DNA of 47,741 nucleotides from Gammaproteobacteria bacterium. GTDB lineage: Bacteria > Pseudomonadota > Gammaproteobacteria > Methylococcales > DRLZ01. The notes beneath the pieces were generated by a model that worked only from the letters and a program-made list of their open reading frames with translations, did no database searches and was not told where the DNA came from. The translations under genes were made by a program, and so were the position numbers. Shown piece after piece: positions 1 through 7,749 of this stretch. The stretch lies in contig JAHZJL010000277.1 of the NCBI GenBank assembly GCA_022600935.1, positions 1 to 47,741 on the forward strand, in the 5' to 3' direction. How positions within the stretch are numbered: position 1 is the stretch's first letter; every line of letters starts with the position of its first letter.

Positions 1-2
1 AT

Positions 3-386
3 GACATCCAGTTCAGGAATGTGCAAGTCCTGAACAATCCACAGATCACAACTGTGACTCGAACTGCTTTTCAGTTTACTCCCACTCAAACTGGTGATTA
101 TGTACTGGCTTCTCGCCCGATACTATTCAACGGCTTTGCAGGGCAGTGGAGTGAAGCATTCGCTGTCAGTGTTCAGGGAAATTTAAACACGGATACGAAT
201 AATCCTGATCCAGTGACAACTCCGGTACAGGTCTCAAATCCGGGAATTGCAGATCTGGGCGGCAGTCATCAGGTCATCTTCAAGTCGAATGATGGGACCG
301 AGCGGGTGTGTGAATATTCCAGAGCTACGCTGGATTTGAACGGGAACATTCAATTGAAACTGACTGACTTGTCCTGTCTGCGTTAA
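3..386 (+). CDS. C-terminal end of a secreted or surface protein (5' truncated)
   Basis: The frame is open to the left edge of the window, so only the last 128 codons or so are present and the true start is outside. The first part has the look of a fibronectin-III-like beta sandwich ending (a G-D-Y-V-L stretch, then G-Q-W-S-E before a V-S-V strand). A Thr/Pro/Asn-rich linker follows, then a short C-terminal module with two cysteines (V-C-E-Y and L-S-C-L-R) that could form a disulfide. This composition suits an extracytoplasmic protein, but I do not recognise the family. It converges with the TrpD2-like gene; the 61 bp between them hold no clear terminator. Confidence 0.6.
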   Translation, partial: DIQFRNVQVLNNPQITTVTRTAFQFTPTQTGDYVLASRPILFNGFAGQWSEAFAVSVQGNLNTDTNNPDPVTTPVQVSNPGIADLGGSHQVIFKSNDGTERVCEYSRATLDLNGNIQLKLTDLSCLR

Positions 387-447
387 GCCTGCATAACAGT
401 GGTCGGTCAGTCAAGTCATGAGTAATAACACAGAATAACTCGCGGAT

Positions 448-1545
448 TCAGCCTGCATCAAACCGAGCTTTGGCATGTCCGTTGACAAGCACACGTCTAA
501 CTGCATCTGCAGCTTGAGCAAGGGTTGGATATTTTCCAATGTGCAGTAAAACAGTTGCTGCTCCATACACCAGACTATTGTATGCATATCCGTGCTGGCC
601 ATTCAATGCTGCTAGTCCTGCATCTGCTGCACTCTGAGCGTATTTGCTTAACTTATCTGGATTATCAGCATCTATTAAGTCTTTTAAATCATTGGGTATT
701 GGCTGAGCGCGCTCTGTACACTGAGCACCGCTGTCAGAGGGATTCAAGGGTATCATCTGTTCAGATTGTTCTGCATGACAACTGATCATTTTACTGTGAT
801 CTCTCAGGGATGGAATAATGCCGCCTTCTACTCCTTTAACAAACATGCTGGACGTGAACCCGGAATAATCAGCCAGCATCCGGTAAATTCGCGGATAGGC
901 TTTATGCACATAACTGCTGACCAGGTGTGTTTTAAGTGAGCCTCGAACAGGGCCAATCATTCGTTCACACGTGGCGATGACCGGGCGTTTGACCATCAAG
1001 GTGCGTAACGGCAGCAATGCATGCAGCCCCTGACAGTATTGTGATTGATCAAGATAACTCCAGCCAATGTCCGGGTTTTGTATATGCCGGATTGCTTGTT
1101 CCGGATTGAGATTGACAGATTTACCGGCAGCGCTCAATACAGCATGATGAGTGATTCCAAATTTTGGCGCGACAGTGATAACACCTTCAGAGATAGTCGG
1201 TAGTCCCAATGCAGCGAGTACAGCCGGAAGGAATGGTGAAGCCGGTAGATGTCTGGTGAATCCGTTGAAGGGATCAGACAAGCAAATGACTTCTTCGACA
1301 TTTGCAGTGATTCGGGTACTGTGCCGGTTGAGTGCGTACTGAATACCTTTGAATTCATCATCGGATTCACGCTTCATGCGCAAACCAATCAGGAATAATG
1401 CAGACTGGACCGGGTTTGCCTTGCCATTGAGGATCAATTGCATGGCGTCCCTGGCATGTTCAAAACTCAGGTCTTTGCTGAGCTCAGGTCCAGTGCAGAT
1501 TTTCTGAATGGCTTCTTGAAGGACGGTAGGATCTGGTGTAGTCAT
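448..1545 (-). CDS. TrpD2/YbiB-type glycosyltransferase-family protein (anthranilate phosphoribosyltransferase fold)
   Basis: The 365-residue protein has the TrpD fold: an N-terminal helical domain (about residues 25-65, with N-G-K-A-N-P-V-Q and G-L-R-M-K) followed by the nucleoside-phosphorylase-like domain. The phosphoribosyl-diphosphate loop of true TrpD is not conserved; instead there is D-P-F-N-G-F-T-R-H-L-P near residue 90, and V-K-G-V-E-G-G near residue 235. This fits the TrpD2 (YbiB) subfamily, whose E. coli member is reported to bind nucleic acid rather than make tryptophan. There are no trp genes nearby. The ATG directly abuts the ftsX stop codon (TAA then ATG, no gap), so it is probably translated from the ftsEX message. 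Substrate unknown. Confidence 0.8.
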   Translation of the reverse strand: MTTPDPTVLQEAIQKICTGPELSKDLSFEHARDAMQLILNGKANPVQSALFLIGLRMKRESDDEFKGIQYALNRHSTRITANVEEVICLSDPFNGFTRHLPASPFLPAVLAALGLPTISEGVITVAPKFGITHHAVLSAAGKSVNLNPEQAIRHIQNPDIGWSYLDQSQYCQGLHALLPLRTLMVKRPVIATCERMIGPVRGSLKTHLVSSYVHKAYPRIYRMLADYSGFTSSMFVKGVEGGIIPSLRDHSKMISCHAEQSEQMIPLNPSDSGAQCTERAQPIPNDLKDLIDADNPDKLSKYAQSAADAGLAALNGQHGYAYNSLVYGAATVLLHIGKYPTLAQAADAVRRVLVNGHAKARFDAG

Positions 1546-2463
1546 TTAAGACAGTAAGTCAATTCGGCGCAAATGACTGTTAGCATACAACCAGGCACCG
1601 ATGATACCGGCACACATGCCGCTGATGACAATGATCAGAATGTCGCTGATATCCAGAAATGATAACTGAAATTGACTTTGATATAACCCGGACAACTGAT
1701 CTGCTGGTGACTGAATCGACGAATAAATTGCAGTGACCAGTAAACATGCCAGTATACTCCCGAAAAGCCCCAGCCACGCTCCCGTGTACAAAAACGGGCG
1801 GCGCACAAAACGATTGGTTGCGCCCATCAGTTTGGTGACCTCGATTTCGTTGTGACGAGTTTGCAACTCCAGTCGTATGGTATTGCCAACAATAAAAATC
1901 ACCGCAAAGCCAAACAATAAACCGATAATTCTGACCAGTGTCTGCCCAATATCAAGTGTTGCTCGCAGTCGTTTAACGACCATTAAATCCAGTTGAACCA
2001 GGTCGATGCCTTTCATTGTTCTCAATTCAGTCATGATGGAATCCAATTCATCAGCGCTGTTAATACGCTTGATGGGTTTAACATCGAGAACAATCGGCAG
2101 GGGGTTTTCCTTTAATGCAATGATGGTATCCGCATAACCGCTGTACTGAGCCAGTTCATCCAGACCTTGTTGCTTGCTGATGACCTCGACATGGGTGATA
2201 TCACGGCGTTTGTTGATTGTCCTGGCCAGTTGCCGGGCTTGTTTGAGATTGATTCCGGTATCCAGGAACACGGTCAGTTGATTACTGTCACCAAGATGCT
2301 GGCTGATCTCGGACAGATTGTGTACTGCCAGATAGAATACTGCAGGCAAAGTCAGCGCGATAGCAATGACGACGCTGTTAAACAACGTGGAAAAGCGCTT
2401 TTCGAACAATTGACCCAGGCTGTGCAATGCAGCTCTGGCGTGCAGGGAGAGATAATGCTTCAT
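1546..2463 (-). CDS. ftsX: cell division ABC transporter-like permease FtsX
   Basis: FtsX is the membrane partner of FtsE. The complex activates periplasmic amidase control at the septum and helps assemble the divisome. The 305-residue protein has the expected plan: a cytoplasmic N-terminus, TM1 near residues 28-50, a periplasmic domain to about residue 170, then three TM segments (I-I-G-L-L-F-G-F, G-A-W-L-G-L-F-G and I-L-I-I-V-I-S-G) with the charged R-H-N-E-I-E-V-T-K-L-M-G loop typical of FtsX/MacB permeases. It starts 6 bp after the ftsE stop, so the two are one operon. Identification rests on topology, the loop motif and the ftsE neighbour. Confidence 0.95.
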   Translation of the reverse strand: MKHYLSLHARAALHSLGQLFEKRFSTLFNSVVIAIALTLPAVFYLAVHNLSEISQHLGDSNQLTVFLDTGINLKQARQLARTINKRRDITHVEVISKQQGLDELAQYSGYADTIIALKENPLPIVLDVKPIKRINSADELDSIMTELRTMKGIDLVQLDLMVVKRLRATLDIGQTLVRIIGLLFGFAVIFIVGNTIRLELQTRHNEIEVTKLMGATNRFVRRPFLYTGAWLGLFGSILACLLVTAIYSSIQSPADQLSGLYQSQFQLSFLDISDILIIVISGMCAGIIGAWLYANSHLRRIDLLS

Positions 2464-2469
2464 AGCTGC

Positions 2470-3156
2470 TTAACGTTCAGTTCGGGATGATTTATCAGCA
2501 CTGTCGCGAATCAAAACACCTTGTTTAAGTACTAAAACACGACATCCGATTTTTTTGATCAAGTACTGATCATGGGAAGCGATCAGAATTGAAATACCAA
2601 CTTGTTGCAAGCGCACGAACAGCTTCATGATTTCCCATGCCAGTTTTGAATCCAGATTGCCGGTGGGTTCGTCTGCAATAATCAACTGGGGTTTGTGAAC
2701 CAGCGCTCTGGCAATGCCGACCCGTTGTTGTTCACCACCGGATAAAGCCGGGGGACGTCTGTTGCTTTTGTCGAGCAGGTTGACCAGATCCAAAGATGCA
2801 TGAACCCGGTTGCGAATTTCCTCGACTGCATATCCCGAGACCAGTAACGGTAAAGCGACATTTTCGAATACAGTTCTTTGCTCGAGCAGCTTGTAATCCT
2901 GAAAAATCAACCCAAGTTTACGCCGTACATAAGGAATTTTGCGGCTGGCCAGTCCATGCAGGTTTTGCTTGTCAAATACAATTTGCCCCTGAGTTGGTCG
3001 CTCCATTAAGGAAATTAATCTGAACAATGTACTTTTGCCTGCTCCTGATGGCCCGGTCAGACAAGCCATTTCACCTTTGGCCAGTGAAAAACTGACCCGA
3101 TCCAGCGCATCAATTCCGCCGGGGTATCGCTTAACAACATGATTCAGTTGTAACAT
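2470..3156 (-). CDS. ftsE: cell division ATP-binding protein FtsE
   Basis: This is the cytoplasmic ATPase of the FtsEX divisome complex. The 228-residue ABC domain is complete: Walker A G-P-S-G-A-G-K-S-T at residues 35-43, Q-loop in L-I-F-Q-D-Y-K, signature L-S-G-G-E-Q-Q-R-V near residue 140, Walker B I-I-A-D-E-P-T-G-N-L-D-S, and the H-loop S-H-D. The length is normal for FtsE. It begins 6 bp downstream of the heme A synthase-FtsY fusion and is followed after 6 bp by ftsX, so the order ftsY-ftsE-ftsX known from other gammaproteobacteria is kept. No strong Shine-Dalgarno is visible, which suggests translational coupling. Confidence 0.97.
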   Translation of the reverse strand: MLQLNHVVKRYPGGIDALDRVSFSLAKGEMACLTGPSGAGKSTLFRLISLMERPTQGQIVFDKQNLHGLASRKIPYVRRKLGLIFQDYKLLEQRTVFENVALPLLVSGYAVEEIRNRVHASLDLVNLLDKSNRRPPALSGGEQQRVGIARALVHKPQLIIADEPTGNLDSKLAWEIMKLFVRLQQVGISILIASHDQYLIKKIGCRVLVLKQGVLIRDSADKSSRTER

Positions 3157-3162
3157 TTTTGA

Positions 3163-5175
3163 TTATTCGTTAAACAATGCATCAACAAATCGTTCAGCAT
3201 CGAAGTCTTGCAAATCATCAATTGCTTCGCCAACTCCGATAAAACGTACCGGTTTGCCAAGTGTCTTGGCCAGTGCAAAAATCATCCCGCCTTTTGCAGT
3301 ACCATCCAGCTTGGTTAATACAATTCCGGTCACGCCTGTGGCCTGGTCAAACTGTTTGGCCTGTTCCAGCGCATTTTGCCCGGTGCCTGCATCAAGAACC
3401 AGTAATACTTCATGCGGTGCATCTTCATCCAGTCTGCTCAGGATGCGTCTGATTTTGCTTAACTCATCCATCAGGTTATGTTTGGTGTGCAGGCGCCCGG
3501 CTGTATCTGCAATCAAGACATCAATTTTTTTGGCCTTTGCAGATTCGCAGGCATCAAACACCACTGATGCCGAGTCGGCGCCAGTATGTTGCGCAACTAC
3601 CGCAATCTCATTGCGCCGACCCCATTCCTGGAGTTGTTCAACTGCTGCAGCCCTGAAGGTATCACCGGCAGCCAGCATCACGGACAAGCCTTGTTGCTGA
3701 AATCGTCTGGCCAGTTTGCCAATTGTGGTGGTTTTACCGACGCCGTTGACGCCGACAACGAGAATTATATAGGGTCTGATATCAGTATCGACAATAGACA
3801 ATGGTTCACTCACAGGTTTCAGCATTTGATGCATTGTCGATTTCAATGTGTTGGACAAGGCGTCCGGGTTATTCTTGTTGTCTGCACTGCCTTGTTTGAC
3901 AGCGTCGAGGATTTCATTTGTGGCATCGACGCCAACATCGGCCATTAGCAAGCAGGTCTCGGCATCTTCAAGCCATTCTGCATCGATTTGGCTGCGACTC
4001 AGTAATTCAGACATTACACCTGAAAAACCGCCTCTGGTTTTACCTAACTGATTTTTCAGGCGCTGATAAAGAGACTCCGGAGTAGGAGGGATATACTGCT
4101 CAGGAACTGCAGCGGCTTGAATTGCACTGGTTGGTTGTTGTAAAACATCCTGACCAGTTTGCACATCAGTTGCCTGGTCAGCGTCTGTCTGACGTGTATC
4201 AATAAATCGCAGCCAGAACCAGATAGACAGCAGGCAGAATAACAGTAACGCTGTGATAGTGCTGTGAGCGACGCCAAGTTCTACCATATAATCACGGTAC
4301 ATACTGACAGCAATTCCTGATCCGATTTGTAATAGCAAAAACAGGCTCAGGAAATTACCGGCGATACGGACTTTGCGGGGTTTGTTTCTTGACGTCGAAC
4401 TTAATGCGACGAATGCCAGCCATAAAAATACGACCAGGCCCGACACTCGATGGGTCCACAAAATTGCGGTTCTGGCTTCCTTGGATAATGCGTTGACCCG
4501 ATCGATACCGAACACAAACGCATCGTGAAATCCTTGCAGATAGTCAGCCTTTGGCCACCATTGGCCGTAGCAGGTTGGAAAATCGGGGCATGCGGAATAC
4601 GCAAAATTAGCGCTGACCCAACCGCCCAGGGCAATCTGGATAAACAATAAAAAAATCCCCAGCCAGACAGCTTGAATACCGCGCAGTGCGACCTCACGTT
4701 TTTTTACAAACAGGCTGGAACGCATGGATAGCCAGTACAGACACCCAAGCAGAGCCATTCCGGTCATCAGGTGGAGCGTAACAAACACCGGTGACAACAT
4801 GCGGGTGATAATTGAGATGCCCAAGCCGACTTGTGTGCAATAGAGCAGCAGGGTAATAATCGAAAGTGATAGCAGTGCCAGTCGTGATTGTTTTCTGAAC
4901 AAAGCGATACTGGACAGAATAATCAGCAAAAAACCCAGACCAAAAGCAATCAATCGATGTGACATATGTTTCCAGGCACGAGTCTCACTGAATCTGAAGC
5001 CGGGAAATTTCTGTAAATCGCTTTGCTGGACTGCGTTTTGGTCAGGTAACATCATTTCACCAATGCAGCCTGGCCAGTCCGGACATGCCAGCCCGGCTCT
5101 TGATAATCGCATATAGCTCCCCGATACAATGACTATCAGGCAGATTAACAAACAAAACAGTGTCAGTTTTCTCAT
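3163..5175 (-). CDS. ctaA-ftsY: heme A synthase (CtaA/COX15) fused in frame to signal recognition particle receptor FtsY
   Basis: One uninterrupted 670-codon frame carries two complete proteins. Residues 1 to about 327 are a heme A synthase: eight predicted TM helices in two four-helix halves, histidines H73, H135, H242 and H304 at the heme-ligand positions, and cysteine pairs C31/C37 and C196/C202 in C-P-D-W-P-G-C and C-P-D-F-P-T-C. Residues 328-360 are a polar Gln/Thr/Asp-rich linker. Residues 360-670 are an FtsY NG domain: G1 G-V-N-G-V-G-K-T-T at 475-483, D-T-F-R-A-A-A at 505-511, D-T-A-G-R at 557-561, T-K-L-D-G at 621-625, and a closing G-V-G-E loop. The membrane enzyme stands where the acidic A domain of FtsY normally lies. 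There is no ATG between the modules, but a GTG at residue 338 has a weak AGG 8 nt upstream and could give a separate 333-residue FtsY. The gene sits between SURF1/SCO-like genes and ftsEX, matching both halves. Confidence 0.93.
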   Translation of the reverse strand: MRKLTLFCLLICLIVIVSGSYMRLSRAGLACPDWPGCIGEMMLPDQNAVQQSDLQKFPGFRFSETRAWKHMSHRLIAFGLGFLLIILSSIALFRKQSRLALLSLSIITLLLYCTQVGLGISIITRMLSPVFVTLHLMTGMALLGCLYWLSMRSSLFVKKREVALRGIQAVWLGIFLLFIQIALGGWVSANFAYSACPDFPTCYGQWWPKADYLQGFHDAFVFGIDRVNALSKEARTAILWTHRVSGLVVFLWLAFVALSSTSRNKPRKVRIAGNFLSLFLLLQIGSGIAVSMYRDYMVELGVAHSTITALLLFCLLSIWFWLRFIDTRQTDADQATDVQTGQDVLQQPTSAIQAAAVPEQYIPPTPESLYQRLKNQLGKTRGGFSGVMSELLSRSQIDAEWLEDAETCLLMADVGVDATNEILDAVKQGSADNKNNPDALSNTLKSTMHQMLKPVSEPLSIVDTDIRPYIILVVGVNGVGKTTTIGKLARRFQQQGLSVMLAAGDTFRAAAVEQLQEWGRRNEIAVVAQHTGADSASVVFDACESAKAKKIDVLIADTAGRLHTKHNLMDELSKIRRILSRLDEDAPHEVLLVLDAGTGQNALEQAKQFDQATGVTGIVLTKLDGTAKGGMIFALAKTLGKPVRFIGVGEAIDDLQDFDAERFVDALFNE

Positions 5176-5217
5176 GTTATTTTTTTCTTGAGTGTTCAGT
5201 GTCCGGTTTTAGAACAG

Positions 5218-5820
5218 TTAGCCGATTCTGGACGATTTAAACAATTGTGTCAGATCTTTTTTGACTTTATACGGGTCAAAATCAGGTGTATACCATAACA
5301 TGAGATTCCCAAGCGGGTCGCAAATCACAACTGTACCCGCTTTCAGTGGTTGTGGCAGCCTCTGGTTAACCCGCTGAAACAGTGAATCACTGCCCAGTGC
5401 ATGTAAAAGATACTGGTCATCGAGATTCGACTTCAGTTTCTCAACCTGTTCTATTGAGTGATACAGCGCCAGTCTGCGTATCCGCATCAGATTTTGATTT
5501 AACATCAGCCATAACTGGTGTGATTGATATATTGCTGTTTCACATTGCTGATCACAGTCTTGCTCTTGCCTGGGAATAAGGTGAATCAAAATCCAGCGAT
5601 TATCGAGTTCGGAAAAATTCGAGATTGAAAACTCATCGGCTGGAGTTAATTCATTCTTTTTAAATTGAACAGGAGGCTGTATTAGGTTCCCGTAATTTTT
5701 ATAACGGCTGATCCACTGTGGATTCAGATAAAGCAGTAATGCAATGAGAACCGGAAGCAAGGTGATCACAAACATCAATATGATGGTTCGCCGGGCACTA
5801 TTGTTTGATTTGATTGTCAT
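5218..5820 (-). CDS. membrane-anchored SCO-like protein with a CxxxC motif, probable cytochrome oxidase assembly factor
   Basis: The 200-residue protein has one N-terminal TM anchor (about residues 12-30, I-I-L-M-F-V-I-T-L-L) and a periplasmic domain. Near residue 90 lies D-C-D-Q-Q-C-E, a C-x3-C spacing like the copper site of SCO1/thioredoxin-fold assembly proteins. A later stretch, A-G-T-V-V-I-C-D-P-L-G-N-L-M-L-W-Y, is where thioredoxin folds place the cis-Pro strand and where SCO1 has its histidine; I do not see an obvious SCO histidine. It overlaps SURF1 by 23 bp and precedes the heme A synthase fusion by 42 bp. Small proteins of this type commonly sit between surf1 and COX15 in proteobacterial cox loci. 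A role in copper or thiol chemistry for oxidase maturation is inferred from position and the CxxxC. Confidence 0.75.
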   Translation of the reverse strand: MTIKSNNSARRTIILMFVITLLPVLIALLLYLNPQWISRYKNYGNLIQPPVQFKKNELTPADEFSISNFSELDNRWILIHLIPRQEQDCDQQCETAIYQSHQLWLMLNQNLMRIRRLALYHSIEQVEKLKSNLDDQYLLHALGSDSLFQRVNQRLPQPLKAGTVVICDPLGNLMLWYTPDFDPYKVKKDLTQLFKSSRIG

Positions 5821-6523
5821 GTCTTGTGATGTATTTCCAGAGACTGATCATTACCAGGACAATGGCCATGGCGAACCATTGAACAGCATAAGCCTTATGT
5901 TTTTGTGGGGAAATCGTTGGCTTGATTTGCCAGTTTCTGATAAAGCCGTGTTTGTTATCGGGATCTGATAAAACCAGGTAATCTGTGACCGGGTATCCCA
6001 GCGCATATGATAATTTGACAGCATCCAGTTCCAGTTCAATTTTCGGCCATTGATTATATTCGCTATCAGCGGGTGATTCAAAATGAAATCCAAGTGCCGG
6101 AAACGCAGTGGCTGTTCCTTCAACACGGACAACTTGTTTCGGACACTGCTGGTATAAAGATTCCGGCTGACGATTGGACTGCATCGGAATCCAGCCCCGA
6201 TTAATCAAGATAGAAGTCTTGCCTTTTGAACCGGACAATGCCGTAATCACATGAAAACCAGGTTTGTGTTGATAATGTTTGTTATCCAGCAGAATTTGAT
6301 GTTGGCAGTCATACCGGCCATGCATGACAACTTTTCGATAGTGAATGTCTTCAAGGTTTTGGTAATCCGGATTGAATTCAATCGCGGGTAAAGCCAATTG
6401 ATGTTGTTGCTGGTCCAAAATGTTTTGTTTTTGTTCAGCTCGCTGTAATTGCCAGAATCCCAGTGTAATCAACAATGAAACCAATACGACAATGAAACAA
6501 ACCAGTACAGCTTTATTTGTCAT
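5798..6523 (-). CDS. surf1: SURF1 family cytochrome oxidase biogenesis protein
   Basis: SURF1 proteins help insert heme a into subunit I of heme-copper oxidases. The 241 residues show the family layout: an N-terminal TM (about residues 6-26) ending in the hallmark L-G-F-W-Q-L-Q-R-A-E-Q-K, a periplasmic domain with H-G-R-Y-D near residue 70 and the conserved I-L-I-N-R-G-W-I-P strand near residue 106, then a C-terminal TM (A-V-Q-W-F-A-M-A-I-V-L-V, about 210-228). It is first in the leftward operon with the SCO-like protein and the heme A synthase fusion. No oxidase structural subunits lie in the window, so the main cox operon must be elsewhere or was separated from this cassette. Confidence 0.93.
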   Translation of the reverse strand: MTNKAVLVCFIVVLVSLLITLGFWQLQRAEQKQNILDQQQHQLALPAIEFNPDYQNLEDIHYRKVVMHGRYDCQHQILLDNKHYQHKPGFHVITALSGSKGKTSILINRGWIPMQSNRQPESLYQQCPKQVVRVEGTATAFPALGFHFESPADSEYNQWPKIELELDAVKLSYALGYPVTDYLVLSDPDNKHGFIRNWQIKPTISPQKHKAYAVQWFAMAIVLVMISLWKYITRHDNQIKQ

Positions 6524-6860
6524 ATGTGGTATTCATGGATTAATCAACTAATGGCGATTTGTCAGTTTAATATTGATTCAGGCAATAGATCAGCTGAATG
6601 ATTGATAATGTGTTGGCTTTCAATGCAGTTATTACTAGGGACAATTCTTTACTTAGTGAATGGGTGATTGCTGACGTATGCCGCAACAGCTTGTTTGCAA
6701 ATTTAATCTGCATGTCACGTCGTTATTTGGTTTGCTGATTTTATGCTCAGCTTATTTTCAGGCGAAACATATTATACTTGTGTCTCACCAATCTCACTAT
6801 GTCTATCATGCAGTTGACATGAACAGAACGGTAAAAATTTTCAATATGAGGCATTTGTCT
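6524..6860 (+). other. divergent intergenic region between SURF1 and the lipoprotein gene
   Basis: These 337 bp separate two divergently transcribed units and must hold both promoters. A TTGACA hexamer lies at 6814-6819 in the rightward direction, but no good -10 box follows at 16-18 bp. A TATACT at 6773-6778 lacks a convincing -35. An in-frame upstream extension of the lipoprotein frame (back to 6678) runs through this region but has no Shine-Dalgarno and would bury the signal peptide, so I treat it as non-coding. Confidence 0.4.
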
Positions 6861-7529
6861 ATGCTTGACACATATAAAATACTCCTGGTCATTTTGTCGA
6901 TTGGATTGATCACCGGGTGTCAACAAAAATCCTTGATGCCTGGCGAAGTTGCGCAGGAATACTGGAATGCTGTGAAATCAGGTAATACCGAACAGCTCCG
7001 AAATCTGTCCATCGATGCAGCGAATGCTGCCACAGATCCAGAAATCAGTGAATTAAAACTGAAGGATTTCAAGATCAAGAGGATTATCATCGAGGACAAG
7101 GATGCTGTCGTTGAAGTCGATTTGCAACTGGCTGAAGCCGATTCAATTCCGGTTCCGGTCAATACAATTCTGGTAAAGCAGAATCAAACATGGCTGGTTG
7201 ATCATGCGACGACTTTTGCGTCACTCAAAACAAAAAGTGATCTGGGTAATGCCATAGCTGCATTGCATCAGTTCAGTCGCATACTATCGCGGGATCTTGA
7301 TCAGTCACTGACCGAACTGGAGAAAAAAGCTCCGGTTATTCGTAAAGATATCAACAATCTTATCGATAAAATGTCAACTCGATTACCAACACTGAAAAGA
7401 GAATTTCAACAATTGCTTGAAGACATTGATCAATCCGTCAAATCATTCGCCGAGAAATCGCAAAGTCAAGACATTAAGCCAAAGATGAAACGCAAACAGT
7501 CGCCGCAATTAAATCCCGAAGTACTTTAG
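6861..7529 (+). CDS. predicted lipoprotein with NTF2/DUF4878-like domain
   Basis: The 222-residue product has a lipoprotein signal peptide: a hydrophobic stretch I-L-L-V-I-L-S-I-G-L then the lipobox L-I-T-G-C, making Cys20 the lipidated residue. I chose the ATG at 6861 because GAGG (6848-6851) lies 9 nt upstream and the signal peptide then begins correctly. After the anchor, P-G-E-V-A-Q-E-Y-W-N-A-V-K-S-G-N resembles the start of DUF4878/NTF2-like lipoproteins, with an alpha+beta domain to about residue 120. The rest is helical and rich in Lys, Leu and Asp, possibly coiled coil. Function unknown. It lies between the divergent SURF1 operon and rpoH, in the same direction as rpoH. Confidence 0.75.
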   Translation: MLDTYKILLVILSIGLITGCQQKSLMPGEVAQEYWNAVKSGNTEQLRNLSIDAANAATDPEISELKLKDFKIKRIIIEDKDAVVEVDLQLAEADSIPVPVNTILVKQNQTWLVDHATTFASLKTKSDLGNAIAALHQFSRILSRDLDQSLTELEKKAPVIRKDINNLIDKMSTRLPTLKREFQQLLEDIDQSVKSFAEKSQSQDIKPKMKRKQSPQLNPEVL

Positions 7530-7673
7530 CACAGCAACAATTTTTGACATGCCTGGGTAACTTCAATAGGAGCAGGCTATCAAATAATTACTATCTTGTA
7601 GATTTATGGGGTGAAAATTGTTTCTGGCAAAGATTACGGTGTGATTGTCAACGAAATCAAGTCTGAGAACTTT

Positions 7674-7679
7674 TATAAT
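7674..7679 (+). promoter_or_regulatory. -10 box of the rpoH promoter
   Basis: A consensus TATAAT lies 3 bp before the CIRCE element. A transcript starting about 7 bp downstream would begin inside the left arm of the operator, the usual arrangement for HrcA repression. No good -35 is seen at 17 bp spacing (ACGAAA); a TTGTCA at 7645-7650 is too far away. Confidence 0.5.
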
Positions 7680-7681
7680 TA

Positions 7682-7708
7682 TTAGCACTCTAATCAGAAG
7701 AGTGCTAA
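7682..7708 (+). promoter_or_regulatory. CIRCE operator (HrcA binding site) upstream of rpoH
   Basis: TTAGCACTC at 7682-7690, a 9-bp spacer, and GAGTGCTAA at 7700-7708 form a perfect 9-9-9 match to the CIRCE consensus. HrcA binds this inverted repeat and represses chaperone operons such as groESL and dnaK in many bacteria. Here it lies 41 bp before the rpoH start codon and directly after a TATAAT -10 box, so the inference is that HrcA represses rpoH. No hrcA, dnaK or groE gene is in the window. Confidence 0.92.
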
Positions 7709-7749
7709 AATTAGCAATAATGGTTTTATTTAGCGGAGTATCGCACACT

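Noticed and set aside
6814-6842. TTGACA as a promoter for the lipoprotein gene
   Set aside because: No acceptable -10 hexamer follows at 16-18 bp.
6678-6860. Longer N-terminus of the lipoprotein gene
   Set aside because: The extension would put about 60 residues before a clear lipoprotein signal peptide, and the ATG at 6861 has a Shine-Dalgarno sequence at the right distance.
7645-7749. Longer N-terminus of RpoH, starting upstream
   Set aside because: It would encode the CIRCE operator and promoter region; RpoH proteins begin near the conserved G-S-F-D-A-Y, and 7750 has a ribosome-binding site.
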